Source of the DNA: CAYNNQ01 sp051748085
GTDB taxonomy: Bacteria > Desulfobacterota > Desulfovibrionia > Desulfovibrionales > Desulfonatronovibrionaceae
Length of the DNA: 64,000 nt
Reading direction: 5' to 3'
NCBI GenBank assembly: GCA_051748085.1
Contig: JBNJHA010000004.1
Coordinates: 1 to 64,000 of the forward strand
Shown: positions 25,998 to 34,451 of the stretch, piece by piece
How positions within the stretch are numbered: position 1 is the stretch's first letter
Layout of the letters: every line of letters begins with the position of its first letter
Position numbers and translations under genes: made by a program
The notes under the pieces: generated by a model
Told to the model about the DNA's origin: nothing
Seen by the model: only the letters and a program-made list of their open reading frames with translations
Database searches by the model: none

Positions 25998-26369
25998 TCA
26001 TACGTCCAAAAGCATTTTAACATTGCGAACCATTTTTTCCGGCTGAGCCGGTTTAACCAGATAAAGATTGGCCCCGAGCGTCAAACCTTCCTGAATATCC
26101 TGTTCCTGCCCCTCGGTGGAAAGAACAATTATGGGCAAATCCCTATAGGCTTCCTGTTCCCGAACAGTTTTGATATACGTAAACCCGTCCATTCTGGGCA
26201 TGTTTACATCACAAATAATCAAATCAATATCCGGATTGGAATACAATTTTTCAAGACCGTCCAAACCGTCTTCAGCCGTGGAGATTCTGAACCCCTCCCT
26301 TTTCATGATAAAGGCTACCAGATTGCGCACGGTTTTTGAATCGTCAACAATTAATATATGCCGGGCCAT
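25998..26369 (-). CDS. cheY: Chemotaxis response regulator CheY
   Basis: 123-residue stand-alone receiver. The acidic pair is at 9-10 (IVDDSKTV), phospho-acceptor Asp54 in ICDVNMPRMDG, the conserved Ser/Thr in IVLSTEG and the Lys in LVKPAQPEK. It is probably phosphorylated by the adjacent CheA and acts on the flagellar switch. It is ten bases downstream of cheW. Confidence 0.95.
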   Translation of the reverse strand: MARHILIVDDSKTVRNLVAFIMKREGFRISTAEDGLDGLEKLYSNPDIDLIICDVNMPRMDGFTYIKTVREQEAYRDLPIIVLSTEGQEQDIQEGLTLGANLYLVKPAQPEKMVRNVKMLLDV

Positions 26370-26379
26370 TGAACCTCCG

Positions 26380-27105
26380 CTAACTATTTATCAGAACTTT
26401 GGACAACCTATCAACTGAAATAACTGCTATAAGTTTCTCGCGCCCTTTGACCACGCCTTCGACCAGCTCACAATTCGCGCCCAGGTTGGATTCCGCGCCC
26501 CACTCAATATCTTTCTGTGCTATACGGTACATGGTGGCGATTGAATCAATCATCAGCCCGATCTGCAGCCCCTTATGCCTGCAGACGATAATAAACCTGG
26601 AATTCGCGTCTTTATTCTTGTTGTCCAGAAACCAGGCCAGTTTCACCATCGGGGTTACCCGGCCCCTGAGATTGATTATCCCTTCGATGTAATCTGGAGA
26701 AGCGGGCAATCTGGTTGGTTCCTGATAACGGATTACTTCCTTGACCTTGGATATGGGCAGGGCGAATTCCTGCTCATTGATCCGGAAGCTGACCATCTGA
26801 ACTACAGTTTCTTGATAATATACCAGTTCCTCTTCTTCAGAAGGCGTATCCAAAGACGCAGGTTCTTCATGCTCTGGAGAACTCTTGCCGCCTTCGGCCT
26901 CATGCGCCGGTATCTCGGGCAGGGGGCATGCGGACTCGCTGGCCTCCTTGTCTCCTATTGCAGTAATGTTTTTAAGTATGCCCTGAACATCCTTGCCCAG
27001 ATACCTGTCCAGGAAAGTCTTTTCCTCGTCCGTAAAATTATTTTGAGCGTCCTGGGCTACACTATCAAAGACATGATCTTCAAAATATTGTTCCGGTGTC
27101 CTCAT
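26380..27105 (-). CDS. cheW: CheW-like coupling protein with N-terminal extension
   Basis: 241 residues. A C-terminal CheW domain from about residue 100 has VSFRINEQEFALPISKVKEVIR, YIEGIINLRGRVTPMVKLAWFL and GLMIDSIATMYRIAQKDI. The first 100 residues are acidic and unlike classical CheW. They may be a linker for another partner; ParA is a candidate given the ATGA overlap with the upstream parA-like gene. It links receptors to CheA. GGAGG lies ten bases before the start. Confidence 0.9.
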   Translation of the reverse strand: MRTPEQYFEDHVFDSVAQDAQNNFTDEEKTFLDRYLGKDVQGILKNITAIGDKEASESACPLPEIPAHEAEGGKSSPEHEEPASLDTPSEEEELVYYQETVVQMVSFRINEQEFALPISKVKEVIRYQEPTRLPASPDYIEGIINLRGRVTPMVKLAWFLDNKNKDANSRFIIVCRHKGLQIGLMIDSIATMYRIAQKDIEWGAESNLGANCELVEGVVKGREKLIAVISVDRLSKVLINS

Positions 27106-27866
27106 GAAACGAGCACCTCCTTGGCCAGCAGTTCATATTCCTTGGTTCCCCGGCTTTCCGGGGCATATTTATTGATCACCATGCCCCTGGCGCTGGCTTC
27201 CCTGAATTTGGTATCCGTATTAATGACCGTCTCGAAAAGACGGCCTTTTAACTTTTTGCGCAACAGGTTCAATACTCGACGGCACGCTCCCGCCCGACGA
27301 TCATACATTGTGGCCAACGCCCTGAACTTAATTGGACTCTTCAAAGCCCTGTTCAACAGGCGCATGGTTTCAAAAATCAATTTCAGTCCGTGCAAAGCCA
27401 GAAAATCGGTTTGAATGGGTATAATAACCATATCGGAAGCTACTAAGGCATTTATAAGGATAATCCCCATATGCGGCGGACAATCGATTATCACAAAATC
27501 ATATTCATTCTTTACTTTGAGCAGCCAATTACGCAGAATTACGCCTTTGCCGGTTGTCTCATGCAGATCCGCTTCCACATCCGAAAGCCTGATATGGCTG
27601 GAGACAAAAGAAAAAGGCCTGCTACCTTTCGGCTCGATAATAATCTTTTCCGGATCGATATTTCCCTTTGCAGCAAAAACATCCTTTATCGTGAAGCGCA
27701 TATTTTCGGGATAAAGCGCCATATGGATCGAAGCGCATGCATGCGGATCCATATCCACCAGCAATACTTTCTTGCCCATATCCGAAAAGGCCGCGCCCAG
27801 ACTCAGGGCGGTGGTCGTCTTGCCCACTCCGCCTTTCTGATTTGCTATGGCCAGAACTTTACCCAT
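27102..27866 (-). CDS. ParA-family ATPase (chemotaxis-linked)
   Basis: 254 residues from MGKVLAIANQKGGVGKTTTALSLG, the deviant Walker A motif of ParA/Soj proteins. LVDMDPHACASI and DFVIIDCPPHMGIILINAL follow. ParA homologues inside chemotaxis clusters (such as ParC and PpfA) position arrays at poles or in the cell body; this is inferred here from context. No parB partner is seen. An in-frame TTG six codons earlier is less likely. It overlaps cheW by four bases. Confidence 0.9.
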   Translation of the reverse strand: MGKVLAIANQKGGVGKTTTALSLGAAFSDMGKKVLLVDMDPHACASIHMALYPENMRFTIKDVFAAKGNIDPEKIIIEPKGSRPFSFVSSHIRLSDVEADLHETTGKGVILRNWLLKVKNEYDFVIIDCPPHMGIILINALVASDMVIIPIQTDFLALHGLKLIFETMRLLNRALKSPIKFRALATMYDRRAGACRRVLNLLRKKLKGRLFETVINTDTKFREASARGMVINKYAPESRGTKEYELLAKEVLVS

Positions 27867-27890
27867 CAGAACCCTATCCCGCAAGACCTG

Positions 27891-28274
27891 TTATAAATTA
27901 TCGAGCAAAACATGATATAACGCTTTCCAATCATCTTCATCCACATCCAGAAATTTTATTCCGACCTCATAACGTGCTTCAAAATCCAGATTCCTTACCC
28001 AGGCTACCTTGGCCACGGCCTTTAATTTCTGGGAGGTAGCGCTTTCAAACACCTTAAAATATCCGGGGTGAAACTTATTCAGGCGCGGAATAGATATTTC
28101 AACATGCAACTTCTGATCCTCCTCCACGCGCGCAAAGGATTGAACCCGCATGCCTCCACAACTGATATCCACGCAATCCAATTCTATTTTTTTTTGCCCG
28201 GACAGGGGAAAGGCCAGTTTGCGCATACTGACCCGATAATTTTTGGGCAACCGGACAAACTCACGACGTTCCAA
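27891..28274 (-). CDS. PilZ domain protein (c-di-GMP receptor)
   Basis: 127 residues, TTG start with GGGGA about eight bases upstream. The c-di-GMP binding motifs are both present: RxxxR at 4-8 (RREFVRLP) and DISCGGMRV. It is probably a single-domain effector that reports c-di-GMP to the chemotaxis system encoded around it. It follows cheR by 18 bases. Confidence 0.85.
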   Translation of the reverse strand: MERREFVRLPKNYRVSMRKLAFPLSGQKKIELDCVDISCGGMRVQSFARVEEDQKLHVEISIPRLNKFHPGYFKVFESATSQKLKAVAKVAWVRNLDFEARYEVGIKFLDVDEDDWKALYHVLLDNL

Positions 28275-28292
28275 ATTTGCATCCCCAATTAG

Positions 28293-29171
28293 TTAATTTT
28301 TCTGATAGACTATCGCACCTGGATGATGAAGCGGTGTAAACGCCCTGGAAATGTTATGCAACGACTCCGAATGTCCGATAAAAAGATAGCCGCCCGAAAA
28401 AAGATTGTCATAAAATGAATTTATGACATTTTTCTTCATTTCATCGTCAAAATAAATAATAACATTGCGGCAAAATATTATATGGGAATGAGCAATCCTC
28501 TTTACCTGAAAACGGTCGCTCAAATTCAGTTGTCCGAATTTAACCAGCTTTTTTATATTCGGGTCAATGCTGTACTTTCCCGGTCCCTCGTCTTGAAAAT
28601 ATTTTCTTATTATCTCTTCCGGCGTTGTCCGGAGAGTATATTTGGTATAAATGCCTCTTTGCGCGCTTTTCAGGACTGCCGGCGAAAGATCGCTGGCATT
28701 AATGGAGATATCCCATTGGGATATCTCCCTGCCCAGGACCTCATTCAAAATAATGCCTAAAGTATAAGGTTCTTCTCCGGTTGAACAGCCAGCGGACCAG
28801 ATATTGAGCCTTTTGTCCTTATCCCGGCGCAGGGCATTCAAAACATCGGGAAGAATCTTGTCTTGAAAAACGGCTAATTGCGGAGGATTACGAAAAAAGC
28901 TGGTTTCGTTCGTGGTGATGACCTCAAACAATTTGGACAATTCCTGTTTGCGCCCGGGATCATATTTTAAAAAATAATAATATTCGCCGAAATTTTTAAG
29001 ATTCAACTCCTTCAATCGGTTAGCCAACCGATTTTCCAATAAATACTTGCGATTTTCCCGGATATAAATCCCGCTTTGAGCGTATATAAAATCACGCAAA
29101 AAACAAAATTCGTCATCTGTAATTTTCAGGTCCTGCCTGAGGGTTATCGTCTTGGAAAAAAGAGGCATCAT
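28293..29171 (-). CDS. cheR: Chemotaxis receptor methyltransferase CheR
   Basis: 292 residues. The N-terminal helical domain (ITDDEFCFLRDFIYAQSGIY) and a Rossmann SAM domain with WSAGCSTGEEPYTLGI and IIFCRNVIIYFD match CheR. It methylates glutamates of chemoreceptors using S-adenosylmethionine, and its partner CheB is two genes upstream. Two consecutive ATG codons make the start ambiguous by one residue. It is four bases after the HEAT gene. Confidence 0.95.
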   Translation of the reverse strand: MMPLFSKTITLRQDLKITDDEFCFLRDFIYAQSGIYIRENRKYLLENRLANRLKELNLKNFGEYYYFLKYDPGRKQELSKLFEVITTNETSFFRNPPQLAVFQDKILPDVLNALRRDKDKRLNIWSAGCSTGEEPYTLGIILNEVLGREISQWDISINASDLSPAVLKSAQRGIYTKYTLRTTPEEIIRKYFQDEGPGKYSIDPNIKKLVKFGQLNLSDRFQVKRIAHSHIIFCRNVIIYFDDEMKKNVINSFYDNLFSGGYLFIGHSESLHNISRAFTPLHHPGAIVYQKN

Positions 29172-29174
29172 TAC

Positions 29175-31106
29175 TTAGTCCGCCATATTTTCCTGTATCT
29201 TGTCCAAAGCGCGTTCCGCCATTTCCTGAATTTCTTCGTCCTCTTGCTTTAATAATTCCAATAGCGCCCTGAAGGCTTCCTCGCCTCCCATTTCGCCCAG
29301 AGTTTCAACAACCTTGAGCCGGACCATCGTTGAATCATCATTCAGATATTCAACAATCTCGGGGACAATGGACAAGTCGCCTTTTTCCCCGAGCGCCTCG
29401 ACCGCCCTTAAACGAACCCACTCATCCTCATCACCCAGCATTTTAATCAAATAAGGAATCGATTCCTGGCGACGGCATTCTCCAAACATTTCCACCAATG
29501 TCAGACGGACATCGCGATTTTCATCGTCCAGAAGAGGCACCAGCATTTCAAGGGTTTTTCCGTCTTCAAAACATAGAGAGGCAATCGCTTCCATAGCCAA
29601 TTGACGGATATTCGGAACTTCGTCACGCAAAGCGTTCTGCAGCAATTGTTTATTTTCCCTTATTCCGATCCTTCCAAAGGCGTATACAGCCATAAGTCGC
29701 GAAGTCGCATCCGGGGATTCGGCCATTTTCCGGAAACGCCGCATCACATCCTCTCCTCCGATATTCAAGACCGCATCCAGTGCGGTTTCCTTTACGTCGT
29801 CCCACGCATGGTTTAAAAAAGGCATTATAATACTCGCGGCGTCAGCATCCCGACAATTTTCGCCTATAAAACGCAGAGCATTTTTTAAGACATCGCCGTC
29901 TTCATGTTCATCCAAAACTTTTATAAAAAATTCCCTGCTCCCCTGATAACCGATTTTGCACAAAACAGCGCTTATCTCCCGCTGCAAATCCCGGCCCTTG
30001 TCCCAAAAGGACCGCACCAGGTACTGTGCGCATTCGTCAGTCCCTATCCGGGACATGACGTCCACGGCAACAAAACTAAGCGCCTCTTCGCTGCTGAAAA
30101 GGGCGTCCTTCAAAGCCGCACTCATTCCAATTTCAGCCAGGGCGTTGATCATCATTTCCCGGCGTTCTTCCTGAATGTCCGAATCCAGCCGGGCCGCCAT
30201 CTTCAAAATCAGAGCGCTGCCCCTTTCTCCCCCGACGCTGCTTATTCCCTTTACCGCCGCGTCCTGTATTTCCTCATCGTCATCATGAATAGCAACCAGC
30301 AGATATTCCTTAAATTTTTCCTTTTCCGTTTCGGAAAGATAATTCAGGGCCTTGCCTCCGAGAATATTAACCACGGCCTTGATTATCTTGTTGCGCATAG
30401 CCGTATCCAGGTCACTATCCAGTTTTTTCAAAAGCATGGGCACGGCCTTGATATTTCCCATCTCTCCCAACGCGTCGACAATCATCGAACTGACTAAATC
30501 CGTTGAACTGTCCAGCGCGGAAACCAGCGCGTTGATGGAAGATTCATCCCGTATCTTGAGCAGAGCCTCGATAAGCGCAAATTGAACCCACTCTTCATCT
30601 TCAAGGGCCTGATTCAGAGCTTCCACCGCTTCCTTTCGTCTGAGATCGCCAAGACTCACCGCGGCCTGATAGCGTACGTTCACATCCGGGTCCTTCAATA
30701 ACGCCTCGGATAACGGCCCCAAAGCCATATAGGAAGCACTTGAACCTAAAATATCGGCGGCAAAGATGCGGATATCAACATCATCGCTTTCCAAAAGCTT
30801 TATGATCGAATTCATATCGGCATAACCCACATGACGCAAAATATCCATGGACAGATTGCGCACGGAAGCCGAATTATCGGCAAGCAGTGGAACGAGGCCA
30901 ACTACAGTTTCCTTTCCGCCGATCTTGCGCAGAGCCATGTCCGCGGCTTCCTGAACCCCGATATTCGGACTGCGCAACAATTGCACCAAAAACGGCACAC
31001 TTTGCTTGTCTTCATAGTCCCGGGCAGCAAAAGCCGCCTCTCGCTGTTTCTCCGAATCTCCGCTCTGTAGTTGTTCAATAATTTTATCTGAAACGGATTG
31101 CTGCAT
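29175..31106 (-). CDS. HEAT-repeat protein in the chemotaxis cluster
   Basis: 643 residues made almost wholly of alpha-helical HEAT/PBS-lyase-type repeats of about 31 residues (for example VPFLVQLLRSPNIGVQEAADMALRK, IPYLIKMLGDEDEWVRLRAVEALGE). There is no signal peptide. Such proteins are scaffolds. The cheB-HEAT-cheR-PilZ-ParA-cheW-cheY-cheA order suggests a structural partner of the array, but no activity can be read. GGAGTCTGGAT precedes the ATG. Confidence 0.88.
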   Translation of the reverse strand: MQQSVSDKIIEQLQSGDSEKQREAAFAARDYEDKQSVPFLVQLLRSPNIGVQEAADMALRKIGGKETVVGLVPLLADNSASVRNLSMDILRHVGYADMNSIIKLLESDDVDIRIFAADILGSSASYMALGPLSEALLKDPDVNVRYQAAVSLGDLRRKEAVEALNQALEDEEWVQFALIEALLKIRDESSINALVSALDSSTDLVSSMIVDALGEMGNIKAVPMLLKKLDSDLDTAMRNKIIKAVVNILGGKALNYLSETEKEKFKEYLLVAIHDDDEEIQDAAVKGISSVGGERGSALILKMAARLDSDIQEERREMMINALAEIGMSAALKDALFSSEEALSFVAVDVMSRIGTDECAQYLVRSFWDKGRDLQREISAVLCKIGYQGSREFFIKVLDEHEDGDVLKNALRFIGENCRDADAASIIMPFLNHAWDDVKETALDAVLNIGGEDVMRRFRKMAESPDATSRLMAVYAFGRIGIRENKQLLQNALRDEVPNIRQLAMEAIASLCFEDGKTLEMLVPLLDDENRDVRLTLVEMFGECRRQESIPYLIKMLGDEDEWVRLRAVEALGEKGDLSIVPEIVEYLNDDSTMVRLKVVETLGEMGGEEAFRALLELLKQEDEEIQEMAERALDKIQENMAD

Positions 31107-31302
31107 ATCCAGACTCCATACCTTTTATAGCTTCCTGACAGGCACCGGCATTAAAAAACAACAGCCTGTCGCTCCTGCCGGTCAAAACAAATAAAAAAAC
31201 CGGCGGATTTGGGTTCGGCAATAATTATATTTATCTCCGACTTAAATTGGCAAACAAACAATTGGTCGGGCTGCTGAAAACAAAAAACTTTCCCGGAGCA
31301 AT
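31107..31302. other. Spacer between cheB and the HEAT gene
   Basis: About 196 bases on the minus strand with two GC-rich inverted segments (around 31148-31190, GCCGGT/ACCGGC and ACAGGC/GCCTGT). It may contain an internal terminator or promoter. I find no recognised riboswitch. Confidence 0.3.
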
Positions 31303-32367
31303 CTAGCTGTAAAGAGAGGCCGCTATTTCCTTGGCCATTTCCTCCAGGGAAACAATGCCGTCAGCCAGCCCCTCATCAACTATGGCTTTGGGCATGCCGT
31401 AAACAACGCAGGTTTCCTCGCTCTGGGCCAGGGCCTTGCCTCCGCGTTCCTTCAACTCGCGTATTCCAATCTGCCCGTCGTTGCCCATGCCGGTCAGAAT
31501 GACACCAACCCCTCTGGCTCCAACCGCTTTGCCCACGGAGGACATAAGCACATTTACCGAAGGCCGGTACAAAGCATCCTGGGGTTCATCACTAACCACT
31601 ACGTCTATCCGGCTCACCTTTTGTTCAATAGTCAGATGTTTTCCGCCGGGAGAAACAAAGACCTTTCCCGGCTTTAATACATCCCTTTCGCCGGCTTCCC
31701 GCACCTCAAGCTGGCAACTCTCGTTCAAACGCCGGGCAAAAGGGCCGGTAAAGGCCTTAGGCATATGCTGAGCGATCAATATGCCGGCCGGAAAATTCTC
31801 CGGAAGTTCAGAAAGGATACGCTGCACCACCGGAGGGCCGCCGGTGGAAACACCAATGGCGACAACATCCCTTAGCTGCCTGCCCTTTTTCCTGAATTCC
31901 ACAACCTTGCGCCGAGCCGGTTCAGTCCTTTTTTCCCGGGATCTACTCAACCGCGTCGGCTGAGGACGCATCTTGCGCTTAGCGACTATCTTTACTTTTT
32001 TACGCAAATCATCTTCAATTTTGACGATATCCAGACTGACCTTGGAAAGCTGCTTGGGAATAAAATCAACCGCGCCATATTCCATGGCCTTAAGAGTAGC
32101 TTCAGCGCCTTCAGTTGTCAGGGAACTGACCATCAAAACCGGCCGGGGCATTTCCATCATTATATGCTTGAGGGCTGTCAATCCGTCCATTTTGGGCATT
32201 TCTATATCCAAAGTCACGACATGTGGATCATGCTTTCGGATCATCTCCAGTCCTTCTTCACCATTCCTGGCCATTGCAACGACCTCAATCTCCGGATCCT
32301 TGGCCAGCATAGTGCTTATAGCCTTGCGCATAAAGGCGGAATCATCGACAACCACGACTTTGATCAT
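31303..32367 (-). CDS. cheB: Chemotaxis methylesterase CheB
   Basis: 354 residues. A receiver domain has Asp54 in VTLDIEMPKMDG. A Lys/Arg-rich linker (about 120-165) leads to the methylesterase domain with the Ser in IGVSTGGPPVV, the His in LIAQHMPKAFTG and the Asp in TGMGNDGQIG. It demethylates and deamidates chemoreceptors after phosphorylation by CheA. GGAG lies nine bases before the start. Confidence 0.96.
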   Translation of the reverse strand: MIKVVVVDDSAFMRKAISTMLAKDPEIEVVAMARNGEEGLEMIRKHDPHVVTLDIEMPKMDGLTALKHIMMEMPRPVLMVSSLTTEGAEATLKAMEYGAVDFIPKQLSKVSLDIVKIEDDLRKKVKIVAKRKMRPQPTRLSRSREKRTEPARRKVVEFRKKGRQLRDVVAIGVSTGGPPVVQRILSELPENFPAGILIAQHMPKAFTGPFARRLNESCQLEVREAGERDVLKPGKVFVSPGGKHLTIEQKVSRIDVVVSDEPQDALYRPSVNVLMSSVGKAVGARGVGVILTGMGNDGQIGIRELKERGGKALAQSEETCVVYGMPKAIVDEGLADGIVSLEEMAKEIAASLYS

Positions 32368-32403
32368 CTACTGCTGCTCCTGAAATAAATAACCATGAAA
32401 CAA

Positions 32404-33963
32404 TTATACCTTGCCGAACAATTCACGTATTCCGGAAAAACTGTTTTCCAGCAAACTGTCTGAATCATTGGAACGTACAAAATCAAGCCATGTATCCACC
32501 AAGTCCTTTTGCCATTGTGTGCCCGCCCCGCTTTCCATAATGACTTCAACCTTGTCCATGGGCAAAGCCTTTCTGTAAGCACGATCCGAGGTCATGGCCT
32601 CAAACGCGTCCACCACACTTATCAAACGGGCAAGAAAAGGTATCTGCTCGCCTTCTAATCCGTCCGGATAACCGCTGCCATCAATCTGTTCGTGATGATG
32701 ATAGACTATGGGCAGAATTTTTTTAAGACTCCAGACTTGGGCTAGAATGTCCCGACCTATTCCGGGATGCTTCTTCATCACCTTGAATTCTTCTTCGGTA
32801 AGCTTGTCCGGTTTGTTCAAAATATGGTCCGGAACGCCGATTTTCCCAATATCATGCAGGACTCCGGCAATATAAATGGTTTCCAGTTCCTTGCTTGTAA
32901 GCCCCAGTTGCATGCCCAATTTCAAGCCGTAATTGGCGACTCTTTCCGAATGTCCCTTGGTATAGACGTCTTTTACTTCAACGGCCGTGGCGTAAGAACG
33001 AATTATATCCAGATTCAAATCCTGCATTCTTGCATACATCTGTGCATTTTGAATAGCAGTGGCCACATGCGAGGCAAAAACAGCCAGCAATTGCACATCC
33101 GAGTAATTAAACGGGCCGCTTTTTTCCTCGCGGACCAGAGAAATAACCCCGAGTGGTTTGCCTTGCGACACCAGGGGGACTATCATCAATGAATAAGGGA
33201 ACTTGTCTTTGGCCAATGAATAATTTTCCGGGAAATTATACTGGTCAACCAGCTTGGACTGTCCGTTTTGCAATGCTTCCATTGAAAGTTTACGCACAAA
33301 AGAAAAAATTTCCTGGCTGGTGCGAAAGATCACCCCTCGTATAATATTGCTGATGCTGTGATCTTTTTCTTGTTTCAAAAACAGACAGGAACTGTCCGGT
33401 TTAAAATTCTTCTGGACATGACTTATAAATTCATAGGAAATGGACTTCAGGTCGAGTTGCGCGTTCAAGGCATTGCTCAAATTCAGCATACGCACAATAT
33501 TGCCCAACCTCTTGTGTTCCAAGCGGGATTTTCTGTTCCCAAGAACCTTGTTCACCTTGACCAGAAGATGATTTATATTGAATGGCTTGGGCAAATAATC
33601 GGAAGCGCCGAGTTTCATACATTCAACAGCCGTCTCTATGGTCCCGAACCCGGTCATGACCAGGAAATCAATATCGAATTCACGCGCCCTGACTTCCTTA
33701 AGCAGGTCAATACCGCTCATATTGGGCATGCGCAGATCGGAAACTATAAGATCTATCTCCGGATGCTGAATCAGATATTTTAAGGCATGCTGACCATCTT
33801 CGGCCAACGCGACCTTATGGCCTTCATCCTCAAGCGCATCCTGGCAAATTTCTCTCAGACTTTCTTCATCATCGACAACCAGAATACGCGCAAAAGAATC
33901 CTGCTCCTGAGAATTATCTTCTATATTAACTTTTTCATCTTTTGTTTTATCCGAATAGCGCAT
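32404..33963 (-). CDS. Response regulator with GAF-like and HD-GYP domains
   Basis: 519 residues. A receiver (Asp76 in VSDLRMPNMSG) comes first, then a GAF-like sensor region (about 170-330), then HD-GYP with HDIGKIGVPDHILNKP, HHHEQIDGSGYPDG and RAYRKALP. With these residues intact it is probably a phosphorylation-controlled c-di-GMP phosphodiesterase. GGGAGG precedes the ATG. It is the first gene of the minus-strand signalling string; 36 bases separate it from cheB. Confidence 0.93.
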   Translation of the reverse strand: MRYSDKTKDEKVNIEDNSQEQDSFARILVVDDEESLREICQDALEDEGHKVALAEDGQHALKYLIQHPEIDLIVSDLRMPNMSGIDLLKEVRAREFDIDFLVMTGFGTIETAVECMKLGASDYLPKPFNINHLLVKVNKVLGNRKSRLEHKRLGNIVRMLNLSNALNAQLDLKSISYEFISHVQKNFKPDSSCLFLKQEKDHSISNIIRGVIFRTSQEIFSFVRKLSMEALQNGQSKLVDQYNFPENYSLAKDKFPYSLMIVPLVSQGKPLGVISLVREEKSGPFNYSDVQLLAVFASHVATAIQNAQMYARMQDLNLDIIRSYATAVEVKDVYTKGHSERVANYGLKLGMQLGLTSKELETIYIAGVLHDIGKIGVPDHILNKPDKLTEEEFKVMKKHPGIGRDILAQVWSLKKILPIVYHHHEQIDGSGYPDGLEGEQIPFLARLISVVDAFEAMTSDRAYRKALPMDKVEVIMESGAGTQWQKDLVDTWLDFVRSNDSDSLLENSFSGIRELFGKV

Positions 33964-34059
33964 CTAAAAAAATCCTCCCGGATACAAATAATTCCTAAAA
34001 AACTTACAAAAAATACTTGCCCCTGAACTCAAGATGATATAGATATCCCCTCTGATTGA

Positions 34060-34137
34060 CGGGATGTGGCTCAGTCTGGCTAGAGCGCAGCGTTCGGGAC
34101 GCTGAAATCGCAGGTTCGAATCCTGCCATCCCGACCA
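34060..34137 (+). tRNA. tRNA-Pro (anticodon CGG)
   Basis: Complete cloverleaf. Acceptor stem CGGGATG pairs with CATCCCG, the anticodon stem CAGCG/CGCTG encloses loop TTCGGGA (anticodon CGG, followed by G37 as usual for Pro), and the T stem GCAGG/CCTGC has loop TTCGAAT. The CCA end is encoded. Confidence 0.96.
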
Positions 34138-34146
34138 TGAATTCAA

Positions 34147-34178
34147 AAGGTTGCGAGCATTCGCGACCTTTTTTATTT
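34147..34178 (+). terminator. Terminator after tRNA-Pro
   Basis: Stem AAGGTTGCGA pairs with TCGCGACCTT (one wobble) around loop GCAT, followed by TTTTTATTTTTT. Confidence 0.85.
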
Positions 34179-34282
34179 TTTACGCCCGCCCGGAAATGAC
34201 TCGACTCGTTTCCACATATTCGTATTATATAACTTGATAACGAAAATGTTGGCCATTGAAAAGAAAAAAAACAGCCAAAAAT

Positions 34283-34316
34283 AAATCTCCTTGCATATAA
34301 GCATGCAAAGAGATTT
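34283..34316 (-). terminator. Hairpin terminator of ugd
   Basis: Arms AAATCTC and TTGCAT pair with ATGCAA and GAGATTT (one internal mismatch), loop ATAAGC. On the minus strand the stem is followed by a T-rich tail, as expected for the end of ugd. Confidence 0.6.
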
Positions 34317-34406
34317 AAAATTTCACTCTACCCACTGACACTAACCTTAAATTCTTATATTAAATTACCAATTAGACTGAACAAATTCTGATATAAAAAT
34401 TAATGA

Positions 34407-34449
34407 TAACTATTTGGCATAGTAAAAAGTTCACTGGCGAACAAATACG
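34407..34449. repeat. Short repeat I
   Basis: Left end ATAACTATTTGGC, centre AAAAAGTTCAC, right end GGCGAACAAATAC. AATTAA occurs on both sides just outside the unit, a possible but weak target duplication. Confidence 0.6.
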
Positions 34450-34451
34450 AA

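Larger units (their letters stand above)
34138..34451. other. Intergenic region between tRNA-Pro and ugd
   Basis: 314 bases with no gene. It holds the tRNA-Pro terminator, a strong hairpin at 34283-34316 that suits termination of ugd, and a short repeat at 34407-34449. Confidence 0.6.

Noticed and set aside
31107..31302. c-di-GMP or other riboswitch before the HEAT gene
   Set aside because: The stems do not match the GEMM core or another class I can recall; they look like ordinary inverted segments.
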